This document shows positions 31,886 to 43,182 of a stretch of 64,000 nucleotides of DNA, one piece after another. This DNA is from Fragilaria crotonensis (Eukaryota > Bacillariophyta > Fragilariophyceae > Fragilariales > Fragilariaceae): NCBI GenBank assembly GCA_022925895.1, contig JAKSYS010000070.1, positions 62,001-126,000 of the forward strand. The letters are read 5' to 3'. Made by a program: the position numbers and the translations under genes. The notes under the pieces are model-generated. The model made no database searches and was not told the origin of the DNA. It saw nothing but the letters and a program-made list of their open reading frames with translations. Position 1 is the first letter of the stretch; each line of letters begins with the position of its first letter.

Positions 31886-33189
31886 TTAGTCACCAGAACC
31901 TCCGGCTGTCTTACCATTCCCCGAGGCGCTGTTTCTCTTTTCCGCCGCCTTAAAGTAACTCTTCTGAATCTGGTAAAATAAGACGCCAAAGACCAGGGTG
32001 GCACCGACGAAAGAAAGCAGCCCAAGGTGATGCTTGAACAAGACCGCCGAAATCGTGATGGAAAAGAGCTGCCGCGTTGTCATTATGATAGTAAAGACAA
32101 TAGGTCCGAATTCTTTGATTGTGTAAAAGATAAAGAGCTGCCCGGTTGCGGATGTGATGGCCGTGATAATGTTATAAACCAGAACCTGTGGATTGACAAG
32201 GAGGAACTCATGCACCTTCAAAAAGTCGCCAGTGGCAATCAACCCTAACGTGGTAATGATAATGGCACTGGTGTTGACTCCCAACATCATCTGATATTGA
32301 TCAATATTCGCTTTTCCATAATTTTTGTAGAGACGACTCTGCCACTGCGACGTGAAGGAATCAGAACAAACATAGCAGACCATGAGGAGGAGCCCCTTGA
32401 TTTCGGTACTGGTATCAGAGTCGGACGACTTGCTTGCCGCGCTAAAGACAGCGACACCGACTGTAATGAGGAATGCTTCGAAGTACTGGTTCCAAGGATA
32501 AACAGTACCCTTGAGTAGCTTCCCCATGAGCATGACAGGAATGATCTTCGAAGACTTGAAGACAGTCTGGACTGGAAAGGATACGTACGCTAGCGATGCA
32601 TATTGCGACCACGAACTCGTCGTGTTCGAAATGGCACAGGGAGTAAAGGCTAGCAATGGGGCCACGTTGTTTCCGAACACGGAGCCATGCTTGAGCTTGA
32701 CGCAAATCATGGCAACAATGACTGCCAGGAAACGATTCGAAAAGACACAAAAGGCAGCGCTTGGAAATTCACCAGTGGGGGAGCTGGGAGTAGGGGTGAA
32801 CTTAGTCGTCATGATAAGTTCTTGCATGTAACCCCAGGTAAGATATGAGACTTGAAGACCGCCAAAGCAGATGCAGAATTTGAATGCAGAGAACCAGAAC
32901 TGTGGGTTGTTGGGGCATGCTTTAATGACCATTAGTTCCCAGAACGAGGTTCCCATTTGGCGTGAATCTAGTTCCATTTCCACTTTATCGCTGTCTTTTG
33001 TCTCGATAGAGGGCACCAGCGGTTGCATTTGACTGCGATCGAGATGTCATCGAAGAGTCAGCCTCAATTAATGCGTCGTATCAAAACAGTACAAATTCAA
33101 CGGCGAATGTTAAACAATCATGGCTTCGTGGACACTCACCTTTCCATGTCCTCGTCGTTCATCGGTGCAGATACCGAGGGATTACTCAT
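31886..33189 (-). CDS. SLC35B-type nucleotide-sugar/PAPS transporter
   Basis: Exons are 33189-33140 and 33032-31886. The 107-nt intron (GTGAGT...CAG) joins AG|T in frame, so the protein reads MSNPSVSAPMNDEDMESQMQ... (398 aa). A further in-frame ATG upstream cannot be excluded. About ten hydrophobic segments are seen. The SLC35B2/B3 signature YASLAYVSFPVQTVFKSSK followed by IIPVMLMGKLL is strong, as is the late FTIIMTTRQLFSI. This UAA family carries PAPS or UDP-sugars into the Golgi or ER lumen; the PAPS branch is the best fit by motif. The C-terminus ends in a Ser/Gly/Lys-rich cytosolic tail. Confidence 0.88.
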
Positions 33190-33359
33190 GGTAGGTGGTC
33201 TCGTTTCGGTCCCAGGCTTTCTCTTCACTGTTGGGCGGCTCATGTGGCGAATAGCCCCCGCCCTGCTCATGAAAGTCTGAGTCCAAGATCTCGGCCACGA
33301 TTTTATTCGTAGTAAAAAATCACGTAGTATTTCCTGCTTCATGCGAATGTATGTATGTA

Positions 33360-33696
33360 CTAGTGGGTACCTCCCAATTGGTCGGACTTTTGGAATACGT
33401 GTACGGTATGGGTTGTGCACGGTTGTGTGTACTGTTTGTACAGTTCAGTACTATACGCAAGTAGTGCAGTACCCCAGAGTGGTCCTACTCCGTAACAGAC
33501 GCACGCACTGACGCATGTACGTATATGCAAATCTTACCGACATCGCGTACGGAGTACTCCAGTATGCATGTATGACATTTATGCTCCGAGTATGAGACAG
33601 TATTCATTTGATCCAGTACCCCAGAGTGGTCATACTCCGTAACAGACGGACGCACGCACTCACACACGCACACAATTAATTTATAATATAGTAGGA
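33360..33696 (-). mobile_element. Non-autonomous Helitron, 337 bp, uninterrupted
   Basis: Nearly collinear with 7822-8152 plus 14086-14095. Minus-strand reading starts TCCTACTATA at 33696 and ends CTAG at 33360, between A 33359 and T 33697. The inner part keeps the CAGTACCCCAGAGTGGTC block twice. It has no ORF. High similarity to the other copy suggests both moved recently. Confidence 0.85.
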
Positions 33697-34055
33697 TAGG
33701 ATATATAATCAGTCCACGGGGTGCACGGTGCACGCATCCATCGTCGTAGGTAACACATATGTACATACCCGGTACCCGGTACTACCCTGTGCACCCTGTA
33801 CTAATACTCCTTAACAGTACCGTACATTGACACATAGTACATACATGTATCAAATACCGCGAGCGTATGTTACACACAGATGTAAGTATGTACTCGTACT
33901 CCCCTATAAGTCACATGTCATATGCAAAAGGCAAAAGTATGCATCGACGCTACAGTAGTACTACAAGCCAGCATAGAGATCTGTATGTCATACGTTTACA
34001 CCGGGCGCCTTCCTTGTCAGTAGTAGTCAATTAGTCTACCCACCTCCTACTCTGT
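33697..34055. other. GTAC-rich spacer
   Basis: No gene or further repeat family identified beyond GTAC-rich and CATGTAC-rich sequence. Confidence 0.45.
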
Positions 34056-36360
34056 CTATACTTGTCCGATTGTAACGATCTCCGGGCTTGACTTCATCTC
34101 CGTCGCGACTCCCTTGGTAATTTGTTGTACCTGGGTCCTGATGTATCGCATGAACGCATCCCTCTCCAACGTATAATCAGTTTTATTGTTTCTACCGGAA
34201 CCCCTGCTTTGAACAATGCTGTTGTTGCTCCCAATCTGAGCGAAGGGGTTCCTATCGTCTTCAGTGGAAAATGGGAAGCCTAAGCTGTCTTTGCCATACG
34301 ACTGGACTGCTGCCACCCATATGTGATACAATACCTGAGTAGATATGATAGCCATTAACACCACTGTCTGATCTGCCCGCACTATGTTGACGGGTCGATC
34401 TGCAGAATGTTTCCACTTTGTTTTGTCGACTTTGTAGTTGCCGAATCGTGCTACCAAATGTACGAGGGCTCTGACCGGGCAAATGGCCTCGGCCGCCACG
34501 GCAGCCTCCATCCTGTGCTTAGTCATGATGGTTTCTCTGTCACCCTTCGGCTTTTGCGTCCTGTACATGACCGAGACGGTGTCAGATCATCCCCCAAACA
34601 AATTGGTACAGTCCTTTGGTTTCCTTGGATGGGTGAGTATTTGCATGATCTCATTGCAAAGAAGAATGCAGTAGCTATAAGCTGTCCAAGCGCTTCTCCC
34701 AGATTTGTGCCCTTCATGCTCAATGCAAGTGATACCACAGCTACTAGTATTGCTTGTTGTTAAGTGGTCCCGAAATCCTTGTGAGCGTAACCTTTCAACT
34801 GCTGGGCACCCACAAAGGGTTTGAGTTGTCCTCTGGTGGAGTCATGCATCGGGCTACTACTAAATCATTTGTTAACCCGGCCGAAAGGCCTGTGCCACAC
34901 CGTCGAGGGTGACATGAACTGTGCCCGCCTGCTGTCCAGCAGGGCAAGTTCCTACAGAGCATCCTGCATTGTTGGCGACCATCAAACCTTCCCTAACGGA
35001 GGCTGCGTCATGGTGGTGGTCGATGACGTTAAGGAAGCCCAGCAACAAATACTGCCCCCAGCTGCGACTGCATTGGGAGCGGGTTCCGTCGGTAACTGTT
35101 GTGGTGAGAAATGCTCTTACACGTCAATGACGAAGCGGCATCGGTGATGTGGAAATCACGAGAGAGCGCGTCTGTGAGGACCGAGTTCTCTTTCCCCGCT
35201 AACCAATGGGCATAGTGAGGAAATCCATGCTCCATGAGATAGAACGAGGCCAATGTGCAAGCAATTGCAAGATGTAGCCTAGAGGGCATTTATTGTCAAA
35301 GCTGGAATGAGCTAATATCCACTCGGTTGCTGACAAACTATTACCCTGGAATAGGAGGACGATGTCATTATCTTGCAAGGCCGACCTGAGCTGATGTTTG
35401 ACCAAGACACCCACCAAGGCCGCAAGGAGCTCAAGCAAGCTCAGCAATCCTTGACCAATCAAATCCGGCCCAAGCTTCAACCTCCACGAAATACATGCAG
35501 TTTAGCTAGTACCTATCCAGCATGACCGGTGGGCACATGGCGACCCGAATGACATGAGTCGGCCAGCGGGACTCGGTCCAAAAAACCTTTACCACAAGAC
35601 ACTGTCGTGCACCTGAGCGTCGAACAACCTTACCGAGCCGATTGCCTTTGCCCGTTCGCTGGCGTGCTTATAGAGACTACCTAAGAAATGCCGTGCATTG
35701 GGAAATCGATATAGAGCGTGGTTAAATCACCCGACGGTCATCTCAAGCCCCGGCAAGTGTCTCAGCATGCAGAGGCCATCCACTCTGGTGCACTGCTCAT
35801 TGGTGGGAAGAGAAAGGATGAGAGACCTCGTGATGATGACCCAGCCGAGGATTGCTCCACAGCCGCGCCTGCTCACCAAGAAAATTCGAAATCGCGAGTC
35901 CCATCGTGGAGTCAGTCACTTTGAGTTGCAAATGCATCAAGTCGTCCCCTGGTGAAATTGCCGTTGTCCTGCTGAAAGCCTCGGGGCGGTCGCTTGTAGA
36001 CAAAATGAACGATGTCATACGCACACCAAACAGAACCCTGGGGGAAAGGATGTCAATACCATCTGCTGTATGGTGACCAAGAAGGCATTGAGGAAACCCT
36101 TCTTGGAGATTGCTGCGGACAGTTCGGTGGCCTGGAGGGCCAGGACGTTTGCCACGGTTCGTCCAAACCTCAGCGCCGATCCGGGTTGTGTTCCTTCCGT
36201 CCCGGGCAGGTTCAGGGGACGCGCATACCCTTAAGTACATCACGTGAACGTGATCTCGGGCCCATGCGTCAGCGTATGGGCTTACTGCCTTGAGCAACTT
36301 CACTCCGGCAACATGACCGAGCTTGGCACAACCCTTCTTTGTGGCAATGTTCCATATCAA
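34056..36360 (-). mobile_element. DIRS-like retroelement fossil (RNase H and tyrosine-recombinase parts), broken
   Basis: Minus-strand fragments fit a DIRS-type element. A reverse-transcriptase/RNase H portion is marked by AHWLAGKENSVLTDALSRDF near 35210-35150, a typical RNase H C-terminal phrase. A tyrosine-recombinase-like portion lies at 34568-34056 (CPVRALVHLVARF). The element is clearly decayed, with several breaks, and no terminal repeats were found. Edges are approximate; 36580-36733 may belong to it too. Family assignment rests on two motifs. Confidence 0.5.
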
Positions 36361-36985
36361 AGGTGGCTACTACATAGGCAGCGCCTTTCACAAGAACCGA
36401 TGATGCAGCATCGACGATCACGTCTTAGTTAGTGTTGCTTTTGTCTTCACAAGTGTCCGCCGCATTGTTTTCCTCACTTAGCTCTAGTAGTATACATCTA
36501 TAGTCTGCTTTTGTTGACTTGCCCCGTGTCCTCCGGGTGAATTAATGAGAGTCGGAAACTAAAAGAATCGTTCTCGTGACTTTGGCTTACCTGCAGGAGG
36601 AGGCTTCTTTGTTGTTGGTGTGGCATCGGACGCAACAAGGTCCGTTGCTGTCATCCGATCCCTCATGGTGTCCCATTCAATTGCAATACCCGTCTGGCTG
36701 GCGTACGCTGCTCCCGTCTGCTGGTCTGGATTATGTTATATAACTATGCATACTACCTGGTACGACCGTCGGCAGCTGGTAGAATGACCTAGCACAACGG
36801 GTGCAAGAGTACATGTACAAGTACCTGGTACAAGTACTCGGAGTACGGTACCATACTCGGAGCGTACCAACTAATTCACAGCTACCTAGAATTCCCGGTG
36901 TAGGACAAACAATTTTGCTCGTTTTCGGGACACGAGTCTTGTCAGAAGTGGGAGTCCGTGCATGTTTCCTATTGTCAAGCAAGCC
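36361..36985. other. Spacer between two transposon relics
   Basis: A minus-strand stretch at 36580-36733 is open (IAIEWDTMRDRM...) and ends at a GTAAGC donor-like site, so it may be an exon fragment or part of the flanking fossil. 36770-36890 is GTAC-rich. Confidence 0.35.
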
Positions 36986-38300
36986 AGTCGGATCTCCTGA
37001 TAAAATTGGTCAAGGCTGCTGCCATCACATTTCTGCCAAGGAATGCGAAGAGCAGCTTCATTGAGGCAGGTTGAAATCCTCAGAAGTTGAAGCAGTTTCA
37101 GAGTCTGATAAAGAGCTGTACATTTAATTCTAAGCACCAGCTCCAAGTTGTGCTTCCCGCCCAAGGAAGTAGCTACTAATTCTTTCATTGCTCAGATTTT
37201 TTGCTGCACCATGCCTCAATTGATCAAACGCCTCATACACAGCATGTGACTGCTGTTTGGCCACAAATTTTTGCACTCATTGCTGGTGGTTGGACAGATC
37301 AACCAGTGCAGAACAATTCATCTGGAAACTACGAATCACCATCATTCAAGATGATTTTGCTTCTTTCATTTGCTGCTTCCATGCCATGGATGAATGCACC
37401 AATCAAGAATCATTGGCACTGAGATGGCATAAGCGCCAGGAATAATTGAATAATTTTCTTCTCAGGCATCACAGAAGTAATGACTAGCGGAGGTCTCTGG
37501 TATTGTGCCCATGGCCTCATCAACATAAAGAGTTTCTGGGAACATGACATACATTTGCTGCCATTGCTTTGTGCCGTGAAGCCCATGATGAAGCCCCATC
37601 AGCAGGATTTTGGTATCCTCGCTGCTGAGACCGTGCAATCTTCTGATTGACTCTGCATATGAAAGGGTGTCTGCTGTGTCTGTGTCATTGAGAGAAAATT
37701 CATTCTGCTTACTGCTGTCCTTGTGATGGTCAACAACTTTCTTGCCATTGTCTCTTGATGAGCTGACCAAGGAAAATGAAGTGTAAGCAAGTTGCTTGCT
37801 CAGGCAGCACCATTCTGCACATATTACTAGTACTAGTAGCGTAATCAACCAGTTGTTCTGAAGGGGATAATTGATCATGTTGCAACACCACCTGATGCAG
37901 TTGTTGCATTGAAGGCACCACCTTCTGTGGTCCTGCCAACAGAATGCCTCACCTGATCATGGGACAGGCCAGATAGATCCCTGTGCAATGACGGATCAAA
38001 GGTTGAACAATGTCACTCTCTGAATTGTGTGCCAGTGCCATGGAGGATTGCTGAGCACTCATCAGATCTGATGTATTTAATTCTGAAGGAGGCATTGTAG
38101 CAATGATACAAAAGCTTGACATCCTCCAAGTGGCCCTGATGAGATTTGCAACCAGTCCCTTCTGCACAGAAATCCCAAAGCACAGCACCAACGTCTTCAG
38201 AGGTGTCACCATCCCGCCAATACAGAAAATACAAATGGACACAACCTTCTTCATTGTTGTTTACTAGCAGTGATGGACAGATGCGTTGGTTCAAAGAAAT
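36986..38300 (-). mobile_element. Mutator-like (MULE) transposase relic
   Basis: Minus-strand fragments in different frames recall a MULE DDE transposase: MFPETLYVDEAMGT (about 37550-37510), AFIHGMEAANERSK (about 37400-37360) and LNDGDS (about 37350), in the order expected of the 'fPEvlfvDaT ... tDGD' pattern. Upstream, FLYWRDGDTSEDVGAVLWDF (about 38225-38165) could be the preceding domain. There are many stops and frame changes. No inverted ends were found. Classification is tentative. Confidence 0.4.
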
Positions 38301-39560
38301 TGTGAGCCTCTGCTTTGTAACAAGTTGTTAGGAGGGTCATCTTTTCCATCGGTTTCTTAGAAGATTGAGGTTAGAGCAGCAGCACCAGGCAAGTGGCCCT
38401 CTTCTTGTCATCACAAATGCAAGAATGCTGACAAAGCCACATCTTCTGCTGTGATTTCTCTAATCTTTATGTTCAGACGGAAATCTGATGACTGTGCATT
38501 CTATTCATACCTTTGCTATGAATTGTATTGTTTTTCTGTCCCAAAGCAAGTTGTGTTGATCCTGAATGCCAAGAATGCCAATGAACATAGGCAGATTCAC
38601 AATGGCGGTCCAGCCACTCTTCATATTTTACTTGGTGAACTTCAACGGCAAGAATTTCTGTCTCCCATTGTTTCTTTTTCAAACCAAAGCCTCATTGATG
38701 CTGCCACTGCTTGGATCCATTTGTAGCGTTGTCATTACTTGCAACAATGGGTTTGTCATTAAGAATTGCTTCACCAGCCAGACTATGATTTTGTGATCAT
38801 GAGCAACATGGCAAGTTGTTTTCCAACAGCTGTTTGCACAATCAGTAATGGTGGGGCCCGTTCGGATTGGACTACTAGGCAGCATTTGTGGGACTCATTG
38901 TCATTGGACTTGGTGTTAGCGAGTAGGACTCATCATCATGAGACTTGGCATACGTGGGACTCATTGTCATGGACTTTGTTTCTATTGAGAAACAATGGGA
39001 TGGAATGATGCCATTCTAAAGCGCTTGTTGTGAAAGGTTGGTACAATATCGTAACAAATCACATTGAGAGAAAAATTCTGGGGAAATCGGTATTGTACCT
39101 GTTAACTATGCAAACACCTGCTTTCTTTGTTAAAACACCTTTTTTTTCGTAGAAAACAGATGTTATAAGGAAGAAAACAGGTGTTTTAAAATTGTGCAAC
39201 AATATAACAGGTGGAATAGCAATTTCCCTCAAAAAAAATTATGAAGAAATCGGATATACTCCAGTACCAAGTTCCCCTTTTTCAGAGATACTCCGAGTAA
39301 ACGCTTTTTAACGCGAGATTTTCGTACTATGCAAGTGTATGTTGAGAGCGTTGGTTTTAGCGAGCATTGGATGACAAATTTCGTACTCCCAACTCCAGTC
39401 TGTGCCTCTCAAGGCAGATTTGGCGGTCTCCAGTCTCCAGTATCACCGGTCTCACAAGATTTCCCAGATCCCTGGCAACTGGCAAGGCATCTTTCGACTT
39501 TCGATCTGATATCCCTTTCAAGTATTGGCCGTCTGAAACCATTCATTCGTACCGACAACC
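38301..39560. other. Spacer with degenerate sequence
   Basis: 38301-39010 continues the decayed transposon texture, including a repeated phrase GACTCATTGTCATTGGACTT / GACTCATTGTCATGGACTTT at about 38892 and 38960. 39100-39240 is AT-rich with GTGTTTTAAA-type runs. The promoter of the gene at 39561 must lie near the right edge. Confidence 0.4.
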
Positions 39561-40310
39561 ATGGCTGCTGTTATCTGTCAATCAGTCGGCGATCTCTGCC
39601 GCGGCTGCGGAGAGATCTGTTGCCTTCCATGCAAGGCGTGTGGCATGGGATGCCAGTGCTTGTGGGATGTGGTGTCAAGTTCGTTCTTTCCTTACATGTT
39701 CATCACATTTGCCCTCAACGCCCCTCCTCTCCTTTTGGGCATCCAGAGTATCACTGATTTAACAGGAGGTTGTGTGGATGCAGCCACGTGGCTCCTGGTT
39801 AATGCAGTCTGTTGCGGAATACATATGGTGGCGTGTCTGTATATTGTCCATAAGGTGCAAGTGGAGGCACCGGCGCAACAGGTGTTGCTGCCAGCGGCAC
39901 AGCCCGCCAAAACGACGACGTCCACCGTCGTCAAGGCATCTGTCTATGATGCCGAAAGCAAGAAGGAAACTATCACGACTACGGCGACTCCGGTCTCCAA
40001 TTTGGAATCGGGGACGTACTACCAGAACATGTACCACCAACAACGTCAATACCAGGGCGATGTGGAACCCGGTAACACCTGGGGTCGCATCGGCCACGTC
40101 ATGTGCTATGATAAGGGCGTTGCCCTGTATATTGTCATTGCTATCGGATGGATAATTTACCAAACAGTGGGAGTGGCCAAGTTTTTAACCCAGAGTGGAG
40201 ACTGCAGTGACCTTGGCAATCGCATGCTAGTATCTCTTGCTTGCGGATGGTTCTACATGTGTATGGTCGGCTTTGCCTTTCTCTGTTCCATGTGCTGCAT
40301 GAGGTTGTAA
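39561..40310 (+). CDS. Cysteine-rich four-TM membrane protein, family unknown
   Basis: A clean 249-residue ORF. The first 36 residues carry ten cysteines (CRGCGEICCLPCKACGMGCQ), a pattern suited to palmitoylation or metal binding. Four hydrophobic segments follow at about 42-62 (YMFITFALNAPPLLLGI), 74-97 (AATWLLVNAVCCGIHMVACL), 187-210 (GVALYIVIAIGWIIYQTVGV) and 224-248 (LVSLACGWFYMCMVGFAFLC). A hydrophilic Thr/Gln-rich loop separates the pairs, and the C-terminus ends in CSMCCMRL. I do not recognise the family. Similar Cys-rich membrane proteins are common in diatoms, and a membrane-trafficking or signalling role would be a guess. Confidence 0.7.
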   Translation: MAAVICQSVGDLCRGCGEICCLPCKACGMGCQCLWDVVSSSFFPYMFITFALNAPPLLLGIQSITDLTGGCVDAATWLLVNAVCCGIHMVACLYIVHKVQVEAPAQQVLLPAAQPAKTTTSTVVKASVYDAESKKETITTTATPVSNLESGTYYQNMYHQQRQYQGDVEPGNTWGRIGHVMCYDKGVALYIVIAIGWIIYQTVGVAKFLTQSGDCSDLGNRMLVSLACGWFYMCMVGFAFLCSMCCMRL

Positions 40311-41005
40311 ATTGGAAGGGTTTGTAGCTGTTTGCGTGCGTATTGGAGACCATACGATACTGGTACTTGTAACATCTAAATTGAGATTCGATTGACATGG
40401 GCAAGTTCGGTATTTGTATTCGATTCCATTAGACGAAGGCAGAAGTGAAACGCAATGTTATCAGTATCCATAACCAGGACGTGCAATAGCTATGCATTCT
40501 CCATGCGCGTCGTTCCCTCGGCGAGTGGCGTTCCGTATAAGTGTATCCCGTCATCCACTCCATTGCCCCGCGCCCCATGGAAGTAAAGTGACGATAATCA
40601 AACCAACGCACCATCCGCTGCAAAGTAATAGCTTCCAGAACAATCGGGGATGAGGGATGAGTAATTGATCACTATTCCGTGACCGCCAGCTGTTAATAAG
40701 CTCCCTTTACAATTGAGATCAGGAGTCCTGTTGGTACATTATGCATATCTACATGGATTCACCTAATAGTACAACTAGCACAACAAAAAAATGCAATTCT
40801 CTGGATCATGTCTAGTTACGGAAGGAGTTTTAATCTGAGGGTCACGGATGCGCACGGGAAAAACGTAACTCTGCTCATGGAACATGGAACACGTAGCAAG
40901 GTACAAAGGCATAAAATGAAAATCTTTTGACCCAAAATCGAACCACATTTTAGACGAACAATACATTTCACACACAATACTTGATTCGTACACACAAAAA
41001 CTCAA
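40311..41005. other. Spacer
   Basis: No gene or repeat family recognised. Short frames on both strands lack domain signatures. Confidence 0.4.
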
Positions 41006-41323
41006 TCAATCAAAGATGGGAGGATGTCGTCGTGCAGTTTCAAGTAGCAAGATGGGAGGAATTGTTATGTCTGAGACATCCGTCGGTGCCGTTGTGATAC
41101 ATTGGTTGGAGCAGCCATTCAAAATCGATTCTTGGTGCTTGTAGTAGCGTCCCATGACCTCCTCGCTCTCGTACCAATCCTCACCTTTAGTCTTAAGAAG
41201 CCAGGCTATGGTAATAATGAGCACAACCACAGGGATAACTCCCAAGAAAAAGTACAAGGCCACGGTTGCTCCCACCGTAGTGTGGTGTACGGCATGACCT
41301 CGGAGCAGTCGTACCTCCATCAT
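41006..41323 (-). CDS. Small single-TM protein, hypothetical
   Basis: From ATG 41323 the frame encodes 105 residues with one strong membrane helix (ATVALYFFLGVIPVVVLIIT, about 19-38) and a charged tail (KTKGEDWYESEEVMGRYYKHQ). A second ATG follows directly. Upstream open frames at 41595-41320 suggest there may be an additional exon, but no convincing splice pair was found. No family recognised. Confidence 0.4.
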   Translation of the reverse strand: MMEVRLLRGHAVHHTTVGATVALYFFLGVIPVVVLIITIAWLLKTKGEDWYESEEVMGRYYKHQESILNGCSNQCITTAPTDVSDITIPPILLLETARRHPPIFD

Positions 41324-41811
41324 CCCAATCGCCACGTCCCTGCAGTTCCACGACAAATAGTTGCCTCTCGACGGGCAACAGGAGGGAGCTTAAGGTCGAC
41401 TGTGGTTTTCTGTTTGTTGTTCGAACGTCGCGAGGGCGGGGGTCTACTATGACGCTGACATCTGCCGAAGCGATTCGTCCGCGTTGAAGATTTATGATGC
41501 TGTCTCATGAAAAGTGTGAAGGACGATATCAAGAAGGACGAGCAGTAGTTGCAGGATGCTAGAGGTGACACGTAGTCATACGAAGCAGAATCCAACCGCG
41601 TTCCCGTCGCTGGGAGCGCGTTCCTTCAAAGTTTTTGGCAGAATTGTTTAGGACATATTAAGTCATTAGTGGGAATTCTCGAGTTTAATACATATCGGTG
41701 TTGTAGACAATTTGCTTTTTCACATATGTACAGCCTTTTATGTTATCATATCCATCACAACGGTTGATACACCTAATTCTCTCAACGGCGCCACCTCCAT
41801 CCGCTCCTAAT

Positions 41812-43103
41812 ATGTTGTTCACTTTTTCGATGAAACCACCACTGCTTTGCTTGCTACTTTCCGTCCCTGCTCGCCTCTTTTCTGCTGTCCCACCTTCAAC
41901 CAACCCCTCCTCGAAATTGAACGAACAATTTCGGTACGAAGTCGAGAACACTCTGCTGGGTGAGATTGTTGAAGCGAATGCAGGCAGGGTTCGATTCAAA
42001 CCCACAGATGCCACTCCACCGTTTCAAACATGGTCGTCACTTTTAACCAGTGGCGTGCGGTCCATTCGCATCGTAGTATTGGAAAAGAATGGCCTTCAAG
42101 CAACGTACGGAGAACAGGAGATTACGGACCTGATTGATATTGAAGAAATGCTTTCGAACGACGCGTGGTTTATGTTGACCTATCCACTACCTTCGACACT
42201 CACGTTTCGAGTTAGGGTTCGGAAATATGCAGCATGTATATGTACCCATCTGTCAGCTACCAGTTTGTCCAATAAAATCAGCACCAAAGTAACGGAGGAG
42301 CTAGGTTGGATTTCTGTAAAAAAAGCTGATTTGGAACTCCAAGTACTTCTGGACGGCTCGAAACTTACTGTGGAGATTCCCATTCTGATCCGCCCACACA
42401 CTGCCGAAGAACTTCCCAAACCCGGTTTCAAACGCGTCGAATCCTTCGCCCTGACTAGGACGGCTCAGATACAACCGGGAGACACGGTCCTCGATCCCAT
42501 GTGTGGGTGTGGCACCTTTTTGATCGAGGCGGCCACCATGTGGCCACATGATGCTATAAATGTCACATATCTCGGTGTGGATTCGTCTCCCGCACAACTT
42601 CTGCATGCACAAGCCAACGTGGATGCTGCACGTGTCAGGGTTCAATTAAGTCAAGGAGATGCTCGTCGTATGGATCTTTCGTCGGTTCAATCGACAAGAT
42701 TGTATCTTGTCCGCCATTTGGGCGACAGTTTGGAGCGCCGGACGAGATTCCGGACCTATACGACGACCTTCTGCAGGAGTGGTCCCGTGTTTTGAAACAT
42801 GATGGCAGGATGGTGTTGCTCGTGGACACTGCAAACATAGAAAACATCTTTGGCTCCGTTGAAAAGGCAGGTTGTCATGTTGCTAGAATGCGGGATTATT
42901 TTCGTCTTGGAAAGATTCAAGCGACAATCATGATTATCGCGAAAGGCCCTGCTACATCCGCTCAGGTCCGTAGAGGGCGATTTGATTGGGAGGTCGGACC
43001 TCAGAAAGGCCGTGCTCTTTGGGCAACGCTGCGATCAGGCGCCTTGCCCGCGCTCATTCCATTCTCGTCGATTATGAGGAGTCAGACGACACGACCAACA
43101 TGA
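41812..43103 (+). CDS. THUMP-type RNA guanine methyltransferase with an internal frame slip
   Basis: ATG 41812 (or 41740, 41830) begins a hydrophobic signal (MKPPLLCLLLSVPARLFSA). A THUMP-like region covers roughly 42000-42430, then the SAM motif I VLDPMCGCGTFLIEAA (about 42487) and LGVDSSPAQLLHAQANV. After RRMDLS (about 42680) the frame ends within about 100 nt as STRLYLV..., while the neighbouring frame continues as VGSIDKIVSCPPFGRQFG, the catalytic (S/D)xPPF/Y motif, and on to LQEWSRVLKHDGRMVLLVD and 43103. One base is therefore missing between about 42677 and 42693. The family (Trm14/THUMPD3-like) makes m2G in tRNA. The conserved continuation suggests an assembly error or a recent lesion. 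Confidence 0.78.
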
Positions 43104-43182
43104 GGACGACGAAAAGGGAGGACGAAATGTCAAGTATCTTCGTGCTATGTAAAACCTACGAACTACGATCACCCCCTTTCAG

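Noticed and set aside
41320-41595. Upstream exon for the small single-TM protein
   Set aside because: No donor/acceptor pair gave a clear in-frame junction, and the sequence has no conserved feature.
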